Shown: positions 1 to 8,122 of the stretch, piece by piece
Position numbering within the stretch: the first letter of the stretch is position 1
How the letters are laid out: each line of letters opens with the position of its first letter
NCBI GenBank assembly: GCA_900472485.1
Contig: UCII01000008.1
Coordinates: forward strand, 1-64,000
Length of the DNA stretch: 64,000 nucleotides
From: Hyphomicrobiales bacterium
Lineage (GTDB): Bacteria; Pseudomonadota; Alphaproteobacteria; Rhizobiales; Rhizobiaceae
Reading direction: 5' to 3'
Notes under the pieces: model-generated
Database searches by the model: none
What the model was told of the DNA's origin: nothing
What the model saw: the letters and a program-made list of their open reading frames with translations, nothing else
Translations under genes and position numbers: made by a program

Positions 1-268
1 GGCGGGGAGGGCCCTGCATCTGCTCGCCGTTTGTCTGTTCCTCCAGCTGTGGCGCCGGCTTTTCTTCCGGTTGAGCCGTCGGCTTTTCCGCCGGAACGAC
101 AGGGCTGTCCGGCGATGCCGAGGGTTTTTCTGCCGGGATCGGCGCTTTGCCATCCGGCTGAACTTGTTCCTGATCCGGTTTTGGCTCGGGTATCGGGCCG
201 GTCTGAGGAAGAGACGTGGCCATGAGAAGGGCGGCGGCGGAGACTAATGAAACAATTCTAAACAGCAT
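1..268 (-). CDS. Extensin-like family protein, N-terminal part (cut by window edge)
   Basis: The reading frame starts at an ATG at 268 on the minus strand and runs off the left edge, so only about 89 N-terminal residues are visible. It begins with a signal-peptide-like stretch (MLFRIVSLVSAAALLMATS), followed by a low-complexity region rich in Pro, Glu, Lys and Gln with repeated PAEKP-type units. Rhizobial extensin-like proteins have this architecture: signal peptide, proline-rich linker, then a C-terminal extensin-like domain. That domain is not visible here, so the family call is an inference from the N-terminus. Export to the periplasm is likely. Any other exported protein with a proline-rich linker remains possible. 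Confidence 0.5.
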   Translation of the reverse strand, partial: MLFRIVSLVSAAALLMATSLPQTGPIPEPKPDQEQVQPDGKAPIPAEKPSASPDSPVVPAEKPTAQPEEKPAPQLEEQTNGEQMQGPPR

Positions 269-400
269 CAAGTAATTCAGCCAATTCTAATGATGATGCC
301 GATAGAACGCGCGAGGCTGTGATTTCGTTGCAATTCAGCAACGTTCATCTCTTGTCTTAAAAGGTGACAATTTTATCATGATTATGCGCGCCGAATATAT

Positions 401-415
401 TGACAATAATACTCA
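401..415 (+). promoter_or_regulatory. Candidate iron-responsive operator (IRO, RirA-type box)
   Basis: TGACAATAATACTCA fits TGA-N9-TCA exactly, the consensus described for RirA-repressed genes in Rhizobium. It overlaps a TTGACA at 400-405 that could be the -35 element. It lies about 130 bases before a heme-receptor gene, a typical target of iron control. A short GGCGG/CCGCC hairpin (439-455) follows in the presumed 5' UTR. Function is inferred from motif and context. Confidence 0.5.
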
Positions 416-541
416 TGTTTTTTATGCGGCAGAAAGAAGGCGGGATATTTCCGCCCGTTAACAAGATAACCTAGCCAGCCCCTTGCGTGCTTTCGATGCA
501 GCAACCAGCCAGCCCGGTGAAGCAATTCGAAAGGAATGGTT

Positions 542-2773
542 ATGGTTGTCCGGCGCTCACGCTCGGTCCTCTTGGCATGCACCGCGTTTCTAGCCTTTGG
601 GCTGGCGACGACATCTTTTGCGCAGACCACAGCTCAGAATGAAGAGGCGGCGGGCGAGGCCGCCAAGGGCGATCGCGTTACCAACCTGAAACCAATCGTG
701 GTGACGGGGAAGGGTAAGGCGAATAAGGATGTGCTCGCCGACTCTCCGACCACAAGCGAGACGACGGTCAAGGATATCGATGACAAGCAAATCACACGTA
801 TCGAGGATCTTGGCCGTAGCACGGAGGTCGGCGTTGGCTTCAACCGTACGACAGGCGGCGTCAATATTCGCGGCCTTGGCGACGACCGTGTGCTGACGAC
901 GGTCGACGGCATCCAAATTCCGTTCCTTCTCGATGCTTCGCGCGATTCCGACGGCGGCATTAACAGCTTCGATTTTAACGCGCTTTCCAGTGTCGATATC
1001 GTTCGCGGTGCCGATTCCAGCCGTGCCGGTTCGGGTGCTCTCGGCGGCGCCTTCGTGCTTCGCACGCTGGAGCCGGAAGATCTGATCACGCCCGGCTCGA
1101 CCTGGGGCGGCATCTTCAAGTTCGGCTATAACGGCGACGACCGCAGCATCGGCGGTGCCGCAGCTGTTGCCAAGCGCATCGACAACACCGCCGTTCTCTT
1201 CCAGGGCGGCTACACGCATGGTCATGAGCTTGAGAACAACGGCGATGTCGGCGGCTATTCGACCAAGCGTACAGAAGCCAATCCGGCCGACTACAATCAG
1301 AGAAGCGGCCTGTTCAAGATCCGCCAATATACCGACCTCGGCACCTTCGGCATTACGGCCGAGCACTACAACAAGGACAAAGACACTGACCTGATGACCC
1401 TGCAGAGCCCGACGGGAAACTTCCGGCCCGGCAATTACAATGGGACAGACGATATCGAGCGCAATCGCGTTTCGCTCGATTACAAGTATGAAGCCGATAG
1501 CGCCGATTCGCTGCTTGATACGGCCAATGCCGTTTTCTACTGGCAGAACCTGGTGCGCGAAACCGGTACCTCAGGGTACCGCTACACGTCCGTTATCGGC
1601 GATTATTCCCGCCTCAATGAAATGGAAGACCGCAGTATCGGCTTTAGCGGCAACGCGTCGAAGTCTTTCGACACCGGCAATCTGCACCATCAGGTCACCT
1701 TCGGTCTCGATGTCGCCTTCGACAAGGTGCATCAGTATTCGGCTGGCAGGGATAGCTGCAGCAACCCGCGCTGGCGCGCTACTTGCGCCTTCCTGCACAC
1801 CAACCAGTCGGATATGCCCGATGTCGATGGCAAGCGCGTCGGCGTCTTCATCGATGACAAGATCGAGTTGGGCTCCAGCAACTTCTATCTGACGCCGGGC
1901 TTGCGTTTCGACTGGTATGACTACTCGCCGAAGAACACGGCCGCCTATCGTGACAGCGCCAACTACGATGGCCTGCCCCCTGGGCAATCCGACAGCCGCT
2001 TCTCGCCGAAGCTGCGCGCATCCTATCAGCCGCAGGACAATGTCGAGCTCTATGCACAGTGGGCGATGGCCTTCCGTGCACCTAATGTTAGCGAACTCTA
2101 TGTGAACTACGGCGTGCCTGGCGGCTACGTCAACATCGGCAATCCGAACCTGAAGCCCGAAACCAGCAACGGTATCGAAATCGGCACCAATCTAGGCGAT
2201 GACGATGTCGGCGGCCATATCGGCGCGTTCTACAACAAGTACAAGAACTTCATCGATACGCTGAATTATCGCGATCCCACAGGCATCTATCCGCTTGGGA
2301 TCACCGAATATTTCAACCGCGCCAGCGTCCGCATGTTCGGTGTCGAGGTCAACGCACACAAGACGTTCGACAACGGCATCCACATCAAGGGCGCTGTCGC
2401 CTATGTAAACGGCAAGGATTCCGATACCGGACAGTGGATCAATTCCGTCGCCCCGGCCAAGGCTGCCTTCACCGTCGGCTATGCAACCGAAGTCTGGGGA
2501 ACGGACCTGACCTTCGTCACCGCGGCTCGCGAGGCGAAGAAGACGGGCGACACGCTGCAAACCCCTGCCTATGGCATCTTCGATCTGACTGCCTGGTGGG
2601 AACCGGAGCAGGTGAAGGGGCTCAGCATTCGTGGTGGCGTCTACAACATCTTCAACAAGACCTATTACGACGCGCTCAACGCGCCGTCCTATAGCGGCAC
2701 GCTGACCCAGCCCGCTTCCTATTATTCCGAGCCCGGCCGGACCTTCAAGCTGACGCTGACCCAAAGGTTCTGA
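542..2773 (+). CDS. TonB-dependent heme/hemoglobin receptor (HmuR/ShmR-like)
   Basis: This is an outer-membrane receptor for heme or heme proteins, driven by TonB. The ATG at 542 is preferred over the one at 536 because the AAGGA at 531-535 is then 6 bases away. Residues 1-28 form a signal peptide ending SFA. LKPIVVTG (about 49-56) resembles a TonB box, the plug domain covers about 65-175, and a beta-barrel runs to the terminal aromatic residue (LTLTQRF). FRAP (511-514) and NPNL (534-537) are the hallmark motifs of heme receptors. The length (743 residues) is normal for the family. The gene stands alone between an iron box and a terminator, which suggests derepression under iron limitation through RirA. 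The heme ligand is inferred from the motifs; hemoglobin or hemopexin specificity cannot be told. Confidence 0.88.
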   Translation: MVVRRSRSVLLACTAFLAFGLATTSFAQTTAQNEEAAGEAAKGDRVTNLKPIVVTGKGKANKDVLADSPTTSETTVKDIDDKQITRIEDLGRSTEVGVGFNRTTGGVNIRGLGDDRVLTTVDGIQIPFLLDASRDSDGGINSFDFNALSSVDIVRGADSSRAGSGALGGAFVLRTLEPEDLITPGSTWGGIFKFGYNGDDRSIGGAAAVAKRIDNTAVLFQGGYTHGHELENNGDVGGYSTKRTEANPADYNQRSGLFKIRQYTDLGTFGITAEHYNKDKDTDLMTLQSPTGNFRPGNYNGTDDIERNRVSLDYKYEADSADSLLDTANAVFYWQNLVRETGTSGYRYTSVIGDYSRLNEMEDRSIGFSGNASKSFDTGNLHHQVTFGLDVAFDKVHQYSAGRDSCSNPRWRATCAFLHTNQSDMPDVDGKRVGVFIDDKIELGSSNFYLTPGLRFDWYDYSPKNTAAYRDSANYDGLPPGQSDSRFSPKLRASYQPQDNVELYAQWAMAFRAPNVSELYVNYGVPGGYVNIGNPNLKPETSNGIEIGTNLGDDDVGGHIGAFYNKYKNFIDTLNYRDPTGIYPLGITEYFNRASVRMFGVEVNAHKTFDNGIHIKGAVAYVNGKDSDTGQWINSVAPAKAAFTVGYATEVWGTDLTFVTAAREAKKTGDTLQTPAYGIFDLTAWWEPEQVKGLSIRGGVYNIFNKTYYDALNAPSYSGTLTQPASYYSEPGRTFKLTLTQRF

Positions 2774-2799
2774 ACCGTTACATCGATGCAGCAAACTTG

Positions 2800-2828
2800 G
2801 GCGATGCTTCGGCATCGCCTCTTTTTTG
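2800..2828 (+). terminator. Rho-independent terminator of the heme receptor gene
   Basis: GGCGATGC (2800-2807), a TTCG tetraloop and GCATCGCC (2812-2819) form a perfect 8-bp stem followed by TCTTTTTT. It lies 26 bases after the receptor stop codon. Confidence 0.92.
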
Positions 2829-2934
2829 CCCTCTAGTGTGGCATCCGGAACTTTGCGCAATTGTAAATCGCAGCGTTCGGTGTTATTCGAGCGGCGCAGT
2901 CTTTAACCGTCGAGAGAAAAGAGAGGAGGACCGT

Positions 2935-3006
2935 ATGACCAAGATAGTCTGGCATATTCGCCAGTTCGGTCCGACTCGTGCCCTGCAGATGCGTTTGCAG
3001 GGCTGA
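2935..3006 (+). CDS. Short leader peptide (23 aa) upstream of the ABC-F gene
   Basis: A 23-codon ORF starts at an ATG with an excellent Shine-Dalgarno (AGGAGG at 2924-2929, 5-base spacing). The peptide begins MTKIVWHIRQF and ends LQMRLQG. It matches no protein family I know. Its last codons and stop lie in a perfect 8-bp hairpin (GCCCTGCA 2980-2987 with TGCAGGGC 2996-3003). The downstream gene encodes an ABC-F ATPase, and many ABC-F resistance genes are known to be controlled by stalling on such leader ORFs. The peptide is therefore more likely a cis-acting sensor than a free functional protein. This is inference from layout; translation has not been shown. Confidence 0.6.
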   Translation: MTKIVWHIRQFGPTRALQMRLQG

Positions 3007-3151
3007 TCAGAGGCTGTTTCTCACTCATTCCTTCTGGTCTGCCCTTTGGGCGACGTGAGCCCGCGCATTCGCGCGGCCGCGTCATGACATGTTTTCGAGC
3101 ATTGGCCCGCTTGGGCCTTCGGCATCGGCGTGGCGCGGCAAAAGGAGCCGC
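2980..3151 (+). promoter_or_regulatory. Structured leader region before the ABC-F gene (candidate attenuator)
   Basis: Several inverted repeats lie between the leader ORF and the ABC-F start. They are GCCCTGCA/TGCAGGGC (2980-3003), GCCC-TTT-GGGC (3041-3051), CCGCGC-ATTC-GCGCGG (3061-3076), GGCCC-GCTT-GGGCC (3104-3117) and GCGGC/GCCGC (3135-3151). The GGGC at 3048-3051 can pair with GCCC at 3041-3044 or at 3058-3061, so mutually exclusive folds exist. No U-run follows, which favours translational control over transcription termination. Confidence 0.45.
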
Positions 3152-3192
3152 CGACGATGTCTTGAGATGCTCGATCAAGACCGGAAAAGACC

Positions 3193-4716
3193 ATGACTCT
3201 GATTAATCTCCACAATCTGGGCGTCACCATGAGTGCGCCGCTGTTTTCCAATCTCAACTTCACAGTCGAGGCCGGGGACCGCGTCGGCATCGTCGCCGCG
3301 AACGGACGCGGCAAGACCACACTGCTCAATTGCCTGACCGGCCGGTTGGAGCCGACCACAGGCGAGATCACCCGCGCGCGAGGCTTGCGCGTCGGCTATG
3401 TCGAACAGAATGTGCCGGCCGCGCTGCTGGACGTCTCCTTCTATGATGCCGTCCTTCAAACCTTGCCGAAGGAGCAGGTGGAGAGCGAGAGCTGGCGCGT
3501 CGATGTCACTCTCGATTCGCTTGATGTACCGACGGCGATGCGGGAAAGGACATTGGCCCAGCTCAGCGGCGGCTGGCAACGGCTTGCGATGCTCGCCCGC
3601 GTCTGGGTGACGGAGCCCGACGTTCTGCTGCTGGATGAGCCGACCAACCATCTCGATCTCGCCAAGATCGCGCTGCTGGAGGATTGGATGAATGCCTTGC
3701 CGCGCGACGTGCCCGTCATCATCGCCAGCCATGATCGCGCTTTCCTCGATGCTGTCTGCAATCGAACCCTGTTTCTGCGCCAGGACCAGTCGCAAACCTA
3801 TGCGTTGCCTTATAGCCGGGCGAGAGCGGCGCTAGATGAGGTCGATACGTCGGACGAGCGTCGCTACCAGAAGGAGATGAAGACGGCGCAGCAGCTGCGC
3901 AAGCAGGCGGCCAAGCTCTACAATCTCGGCGTCAATTCGGGCAGCGATCTTCTGACGGTGAAGACGAAGCAATTGAAGGCGCGAGCCGAGAAACTGGAGG
4001 ACAGTGCAAAGCCAGGCTACCGCGAGCGCTCTTCCGGCTCGATCAAGCTTGCCAATCGCGGCATCCACGCCAAAGTGCTGCTGACGCTGGAGGATGCTGC
4101 GGTGACGACACCTGACGGTACGCTGCTGTTCAAGACCGGTCAGCAATGGATTTGCCAGGGCGACCGCATCGTGCTGCTCGGGCAGAACGGCGCCGGCAAG
4201 ACGCGGCTTGTGGAGATGATCCGCAGGGCGATTGCCGATCAGGCCGTCGGCGGTACGATCAAGCCGACGCCATCCATCGTGCTCGGTTACAGCGATCAGG
4301 CGCTCTCCAGTCTCGGCCAGAAGGACACGCCGCTCGGCATGATCACGCGCCTGTTCGAGCTCGGCGAGCAACGTGCCCGCACGCTGCTGGTCGGGATCGG
4401 GATCAATATCGATATGCAGGGCAAAGAGATCGGCCGTCTGTCCGGCGGGCAGAAGGCGCGGCTTGCCATGCTGGTGCTGCGGCTGACCAATCCCAACTTT
4501 TACCTGCTGGACGAGCCGACAAACCATCTGGATATCGACGGCCAGGAGGCGCTGGAGGGTGAGCTGACGGCAAATGAGGCAAGCTGCCTTCTCGTCTCGC
4601 ACGACCGCAGCTTCGTGCGATCTATCGGCAATCGCTTCTGGATGATCGACCGGAAGCGGCTGGTCGAGGTGGATGGGCCGGAAGAGTTCTTCGAAGCCGC
4701 CAGAGCGCAGGAGTAG
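3193..4716 (+). CDS. ABC-F family ATP-binding protein
   Basis: This soluble protein has two ABC ATPase domains in one chain and no membrane segments, which is the ABC-F layout. Domain 1 carries a Walker A with Ala in place of the first Gly (AANGRGKTT, 35-43), signature LSGGW (124-128) and LLLDEP (145-150) followed by TNHLD. A charged linker of about 80 residues separates it from domain 2, which has GQNGAGKT, LSGGQ and LLDEPTNHLD. ABC-F proteins bind the ribosomal E site, and some displace antibiotics. The linker (P-site interaction motif) sets specificity, which cannot be read here. The 507-residue length is usual. The upstream leader ORF supports a ribosome-protection role, but a housekeeping translation factor cannot be excluded. 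Confidence 0.88.
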   Translation: MTLINLHNLGVTMSAPLFSNLNFTVEAGDRVGIVAANGRGKTTLLNCLTGRLEPTTGEITRARGLRVGYVEQNVPAALLDVSFYDAVLQTLPKEQVESESWRVDVTLDSLDVPTAMRERTLAQLSGGWQRLAMLARVWVTEPDVLLLDEPTNHLDLAKIALLEDWMNALPRDVPVIIASHDRAFLDAVCNRTLFLRQDQSQTYALPYSRARAALDEVDTSDERRYQKEMKTAQQLRKQAAKLYNLGVNSGSDLLTVKTKQLKARAEKLEDSAKPGYRERSSGSIKLANRGIHAKVLLTLEDAAVTTPDGTLLFKTGQQWICQGDRIVLLGQNGAGKTRLVEMIRRAIADQAVGGTIKPTPSIVLGYSDQALSSLGQKDTPLGMITRLFELGEQRARTLLVGIGINIDMQGKEIGRLSGGQKARLAMLVLRLTNPNFYLLDEPTNHLDIDGQEALEGELTANEASCLLVSHDRSFVRSIGNRFWMIDRKRLVEVDGPEEFFEAARAQE

Positions 4717-4725
4717 ACGAGCGGG

Positions 4726-4755
4726 TGGGCAGAGACGAAAAATCGTTTCTGCCCA
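4726..4755 (+). terminator. Strong stem-loop after the ABC-F gene
   Basis: A 13-bp stem (4726-4738 with 4743-4755, one G-U pair) closes on an AAAA loop 10 bases after the ABC-F stop. No U-run follows, so it may be a 3'-end-protecting hairpin or a Rho-linked terminator. Confidence 0.45.
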
Positions 4756-4772
4756 TTCCCCAAGATTGCGGC

Positions 4773-4801
4773 TTGCGCATCGCCGCATCTCACGCTAACA
4801 A
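4773..4801 (+). promoter_or_regulatory. Candidate trp promoter placing +1 on the leader ATG
   Basis: TTGCGC (4773-4778), a 17-base spacer and TAACAA (4796-4801). Eight bases separate the -10 from the leader ATG at 4810, so transcription would begin at or next to that A. The leader has no Shine-Dalgarno, as expected for a leaderless mRNA. From memory, the Sinorhizobium meliloti trpL mRNA also starts at its AUG. Confidence 0.55.
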
Positions 4802-4809
4802 TTCCCGCC

Positions 4810-4857
4810 ATGAATATGTCCTTGAACAACATTGCAGTTTGGTGGTGGGCACGCTGA
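4810..4857 (+). CDS. trpL: trp operon leader peptide
   Basis: This 15-codon ORF encodes MNMSLNNIAVWWWAR, with three consecutive Trp codons at 4840-4848. It precedes trpE(G) and is followed by competing RNA stems, the layout of ribosome-mediated attenuation. Stalling at the Trp codons when charged tRNA-Trp is scarce should favour the antiterminator. The rhizobial counterpart from S. meliloti (peTrpL) also ends in WWWAR, and there both the released attenuator RNA and the peptide have been reported to act in trans. Whether that happens here is not visible from sequence. Confidence 0.92.
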   Translation: MNMSLNNIAVWWWAR

Positions 4858-4924
4858 GGCGGCCTCGACCAATCGTGTTCAAAGACGACGAGTGAGCCGC
4901 CCGAGATTTCGAGGCGGCTTTTTT
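4858..4924 (+). terminator. trp attenuator (antiterminator and terminator stems)
   Basis: The terminator stem pairs AGCCGCC (4895-4901) with GGCGGCT (4913-4919), extended inside by CGA/TCG, and ends in a T-run (4919-4924). The GGCGGCCTCG segment (about 4859-4868) can instead pair with CGAG and GCCGCC of 4888-4901 to form the antiterminator. Premature termination here would release a short RNA of about 115 bases. Confidence 0.88.
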
Positions 4925-4971
4925 GTTATATTGGCCGCCTGTCATCCGGGCCGATAACGGAGTGAGGAACA

Positions 4972-7161
4972 ATGGTAACGATCCTTCGGGATGATGGTGC
5001 GGAAATCTACGAGACGAAGGGTGGTATAACCGTCACCCGGCAGCGCCGGCCGACGCCCTATGCGGATGCGGTTTCGTCCTATATCGACAAGCTCGACGAG
5101 CGCCGTGGCGCCGTCTTCTCCTCCAACTACGAATATCCCGGCCGCTATACGCGTTGGGATACCGCTATCGTCGATCCGCCGCTCGGCCTGTCCTGCAATG
5201 GGCGCGATGTCTGGATCGAAGCCTATAACGAGCGCGGCGAAGTCATTCTCGGCTTTATCGCAGAGAAGCTGAAGACCGTTTCCGAAGTGGTGCTAGGCGC
5301 CTCGACGCCGCGCCGGCTCGATCTCACGGTCAAGACGCCGGATCGTGTCTTCACCGAGGAAGAGCGCTCGAAGATGCCGACGGTCTTCACCGTGCTGCGC
5401 GCCGTGACCGATCTCTTCTATTCGCAAGCCGATGCCAGCATCGGCTTTTACGGCGCTTTCGGCTACGATCTGGCGTTCCAGTTCGACGCGATCGATCTGA
5501 AGCTCAAGCGCCCTGACGACCAGCGCGACATGGTGCTCTACCTGCCGGACGAAATCCTGGTGGTGGACAACTATTCCGCCAAGGCCTGGATCGATCGGTA
5601 CGATTTCGCCAAGGGCGACGTATCGACGGAAGGCAAGTCCGGCGAGATCGCGCCCGAGCCATTCCGGCACACCGATGCCATTCCGCCGAAGAGCGATCAT
5701 CGCCCCGGCGAATATGCCGAGCTGGTGGTCAAGGCGAAGGAGAGCTTCCGCAAGGGCGATCTCTTTGAAGTGGTGCCCGGCCAGAAGTTCATGGAGCGCT
5801 GCGAGAGCAAGCCGTCCGATATTTCCAAGCGCCTGAAGGCGATCAATCCGTCGCCCTATTCCTTCTTCATCAATCTCGGCAATCAGGAATATCTCGTCGG
5901 CGCTTCGCCCGAGATGTTCGTGCGCGTATCCGGCCGCCGCATCGAGACCTGCCCGATTTCGGGCACGATCAAGCGCGGGGACGATCCGATCGCCGACAGC
6001 GAGCAGATCCTGAAGCTCCTGAACTCCAAGAAGGACGAGTCGGAACTCACCATGTGCTCCGACGTCGACCGCAACGATAAGAGCCGGGTCTGCGAGCCGG
6101 GTTCGGTCAAGGTCATCGGCCGCCGGCAGATCGAGATGTATTCGCGCCTCATCCACACGGTCGACCATATCGAGGGCCGCCTGCGCGACGATATGGACGC
6201 CTTCGACGGCTTCCTGAGTCACGCCTGGGCCGTCACCGTCACCGGCGCGCCGAAGCTTTGGGCCATGCGCTTCATCGAGAGCCATGAAAAGAGCCCGCGC
6301 GCATGGTATGGCGGCGCGATCGGCATGGTCGGCTTCAATGGCGACATGAATACCGGCCTGACGCTGCGCACCGTTCGCATCAAGGACGGCATTGCCGAGG
6401 TGCGGGCCGGCGCGACGCTGCTCAACGATTCGATCCCCGAGGAAGAAGAAGCCGAAACCGAACTGAAGGCCTCCGCCATGCTTTCCGCTATCCGTGACGC
6501 CAAGACCGGCAATTCCGGCAAACAGCAACGGGACGTCGCTTCCGTCGGCAAGGGCGTGAAGATCCTGCTCGTCGATCATGAGGACAGCTTCGTTCACACG
6601 CTTGCCAACTATTTCCGCCAGACGGGCGCGACGGTTTCCACCGTGCGTACGCCGGTGCCGGAAGAAGTCTTCGACCGGCTCGATCCGGATCTCGTCGTGC
6701 TGTCGCCGGGTCCTGGCAATCCCAAGGATTTCGATTGCAAGGCGACGATCAAGAAAGCGAGGGCGCGCAACCTCCCAATCTTCGGCGTCTGCTTGGGCTT
6801 GCAGGCGCTGGCCGAAGCCTATGGCGGCGAGCTGCGCCATCTGGCGATCCCGATGCATGGCAAGCCTTCGCGCATCCGCGTGCTGGAGCCCGGCCTGGTC
6901 TTCTCAGGTCTTGGTCGTGAAGTGACCGTCGGTCGCTATCACTCGATCTTTGCCGATCCGTCGAGCCTGCCGCGCGACTTCATGATCACGGCCGAGAGCG
7001 AAGACGGCACGATCATGGGCATAGAGCATGTGAAGGAGCCGATCGCGGCCGTGCAGTTCCATCCGGAATCGATCATGACGCTCGGCGGCGATGCCGGCAT
7101 GCGGATGATCGAGAATGTCGTGGCGCATCTCGCACGCCGGGCAAAGACGAAGGCCGCCTGA
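4972..7161 (+). CDS. trpE(G): Anthranilate synthase, fused TrpE-TrpG
   Basis: This enzyme makes anthranilate from chorismate and glutamine, the first step of tryptophan synthesis. Both subunits are fused, as is typical of rhizobia. The chorismate-binding TrpE part covers about residues 1-515. A glutamine amidotransferase type 1 domain covers about 540-725, with nucleophile Cys607 (GVCLGLQ) and His697/Glu699 (VQFHPES). The total of 729 residues matches known rhizobial TrpE(G). The start is supported by GGAGTGAGGA just upstream. Expression should be set by the upstream trpL attenuator and activity by tryptophan feedback (family knowledge). A strong terminator follows, so the gene is likely monocistronic. 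Confidence 0.97.
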   Translation: MVTILRDDGAEIYETKGGITVTRQRRPTPYADAVSSYIDKLDERRGAVFSSNYEYPGRYTRWDTAIVDPPLGLSCNGRDVWIEAYNERGEVILGFIAEKLKTVSEVVLGASTPRRLDLTVKTPDRVFTEEERSKMPTVFTVLRAVTDLFYSQADASIGFYGAFGYDLAFQFDAIDLKLKRPDDQRDMVLYLPDEILVVDNYSAKAWIDRYDFAKGDVSTEGKSGEIAPEPFRHTDAIPPKSDHRPGEYAELVVKAKESFRKGDLFEVVPGQKFMERCESKPSDISKRLKAINPSPYSFFINLGNQEYLVGASPEMFVRVSGRRIETCPISGTIKRGDDPIADSEQILKLLNSKKDESELTMCSDVDRNDKSRVCEPGSVKVIGRRQIEMYSRLIHTVDHIEGRLRDDMDAFDGFLSHAWAVTVTGAPKLWAMRFIESHEKSPRAWYGGAIGMVGFNGDMNTGLTLRTVRIKDGIAEVRAGATLLNDSIPEEEEAETELKASAMLSAIRDAKTGNSGKQQRDVASVGKGVKILLVDHEDSFVHTLANYFRQTGATVSTVRTPVPEEVFDRLDPDLVVLSPGPGNPKDFDCKATIKKARARNLPIFGVCLGLQALAEAYGGELRHLAIPMHGKPSRIRVLEPGLVFSGLGREVTVGRYHSIFADPSSLPRDFMITAESEDGTIMGIEHVKEPIAAVQFHPESIMTLGGDAGMRMIENVVAHLARRAKTKAA

Positions 7162-7188
7162 GACGAGCGTTTAGAGCTCGGATGTTTC

Positions 7189-7228
7189 TAGCCCCATGCA
7201 CTCGGAAAAGGTGCATGGGGCTATTTTT
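7189..7228 (+). terminator. Rho-independent terminator of trpE(G)
   Basis: A perfect 13-bp stem, TAGCCCCATGCAC (7189-7201) with GTGCATGGGGCTA (7211-7223), loop TCGGAAAAG, then TTTTT. Confidence 0.95.
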
Positions 7229-7269
7229 ATGCCTTGAAAGAGCCAACAAACCGCTGAAGAGATTGGCTG

Positions 7270-8004
7270 TTGGCGGGCGGGAGCTTTCAGTCGGTGATTC
7301 CAAGGATATTCAAGGGCGTTCTCTATGTCGTTCTTGCCGTCGCGCTCTTCGTCGGTCTCGGCATCATCGTGCCACGGCCGCTCTGGCATGACGGGCCGGC
7401 TGCGCGCAGCGAGCCCTCGCGGCAAATCCTCATGCTCAGCAACCCGATCCATACGGATATTGCGATTCCCGTCGATGGCGATCTCCTCACCCGTTTCGCC
7501 TTCCTGCGAACGGCCGGGCTCGATCTCGACAATCCCAACCTGCGCTATCTCATTTTCGGCTGGGGCGGACGGAGCTTCTATACGGAGACGCGGACATGGG
7601 CAGATTTGAAGGCGGGTCCCGTGTTGAAGAGCTTTGCGCTCGACCGTTCCGTCATTCATGCGGAGCTCGCAGGCGATATCCCGCTGGACGCGGCTGCCGT
7701 GACGGTCATCGACATCGATGCCGAAGGTCTTGAGCGGCTCAAGCAATTCGTTCTCGCCAGCTTTGATCGCTCCGATAGCAATCCGATACCCCTGCCTGGC
7801 AGCAACTATGGGCCAAACGATGCGTTCTTCGAAGCGCGGGGTTATTTCAATGCGCTGATGGGATGCAACACCTGGACGGCTGCCGGGCTGAGGCAAGCAG
7901 GATTGATCTCCGGCCTTTGGACATCCTTGCCCTGGATGCTGCGAATGTCCATGAGGCTGCATAATGACGATGAACGCTTTGTAGCACGCCATGCCCTGCC
8001 TTGA
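7270..8004 (+). CDS. TIGR02117/DUF2459 family protein
   Basis: This is a conserved family of unknown function, first noted beside urease genes in some bacteria. The protein has one N-terminal membrane anchor (about residues 14-34, VLYVVLAVALFVGLGII). An extracytoplasmic domain follows with the conserved segments NPIHTDIAIPVDG, FGWGG and CNTWTAAGLR. The His, Asp and Cys in these segments look like possible catalytic residues, but no activity is established. The frame opens with TTG at 7270; a GTG at 7294 has a better-placed GGGAG and may be the true start, giving about 236 residues. It stands alone between the trpE terminator and a VOC gene, and I see no urease genes in the window. Confidence 0.75.
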   Translation: MAGGSFQSVIPRIFKGVLYVVLAVALFVGLGIIVPRPLWHDGPAARSEPSRQILMLSNPIHTDIAIPVDGDLLTRFAFLRTAGLDLDNPNLRYLIFGWGGRSFYTETRTWADLKAGPVLKSFALDRSVIHAELAGDIPLDAAAVTVIDIDAEGLERLKQFVLASFDRSDSNPIPLPGSNYGPNDAFFEARGYFNALMGCNTWTAAGLRQAGLISGLWTSLPWMLRMSMRLHNDDERFVARHALP

Positions 8005-8122
8005 GGCGGTTTGACTTGCTTCAGGTTGTATCCTAATCTTTGCGCCGTTCCTGTGGGGCACATCGGCATCGGGCCGAAAGGGCTAGGCCTGCCCGCTGAT
8101 ATCACTCAGCAGGAGTCTGCCT

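Noticed and set aside
5293-6858. Long antisense frame (521 codons) opposite trpE(G)
   Set aside because: It lies wholly opposite a certain gene, has no ribosome site and its translation is low-complexity His/Arg/Leu-rich, as expected for the antisense of GC-rich coding DNA.
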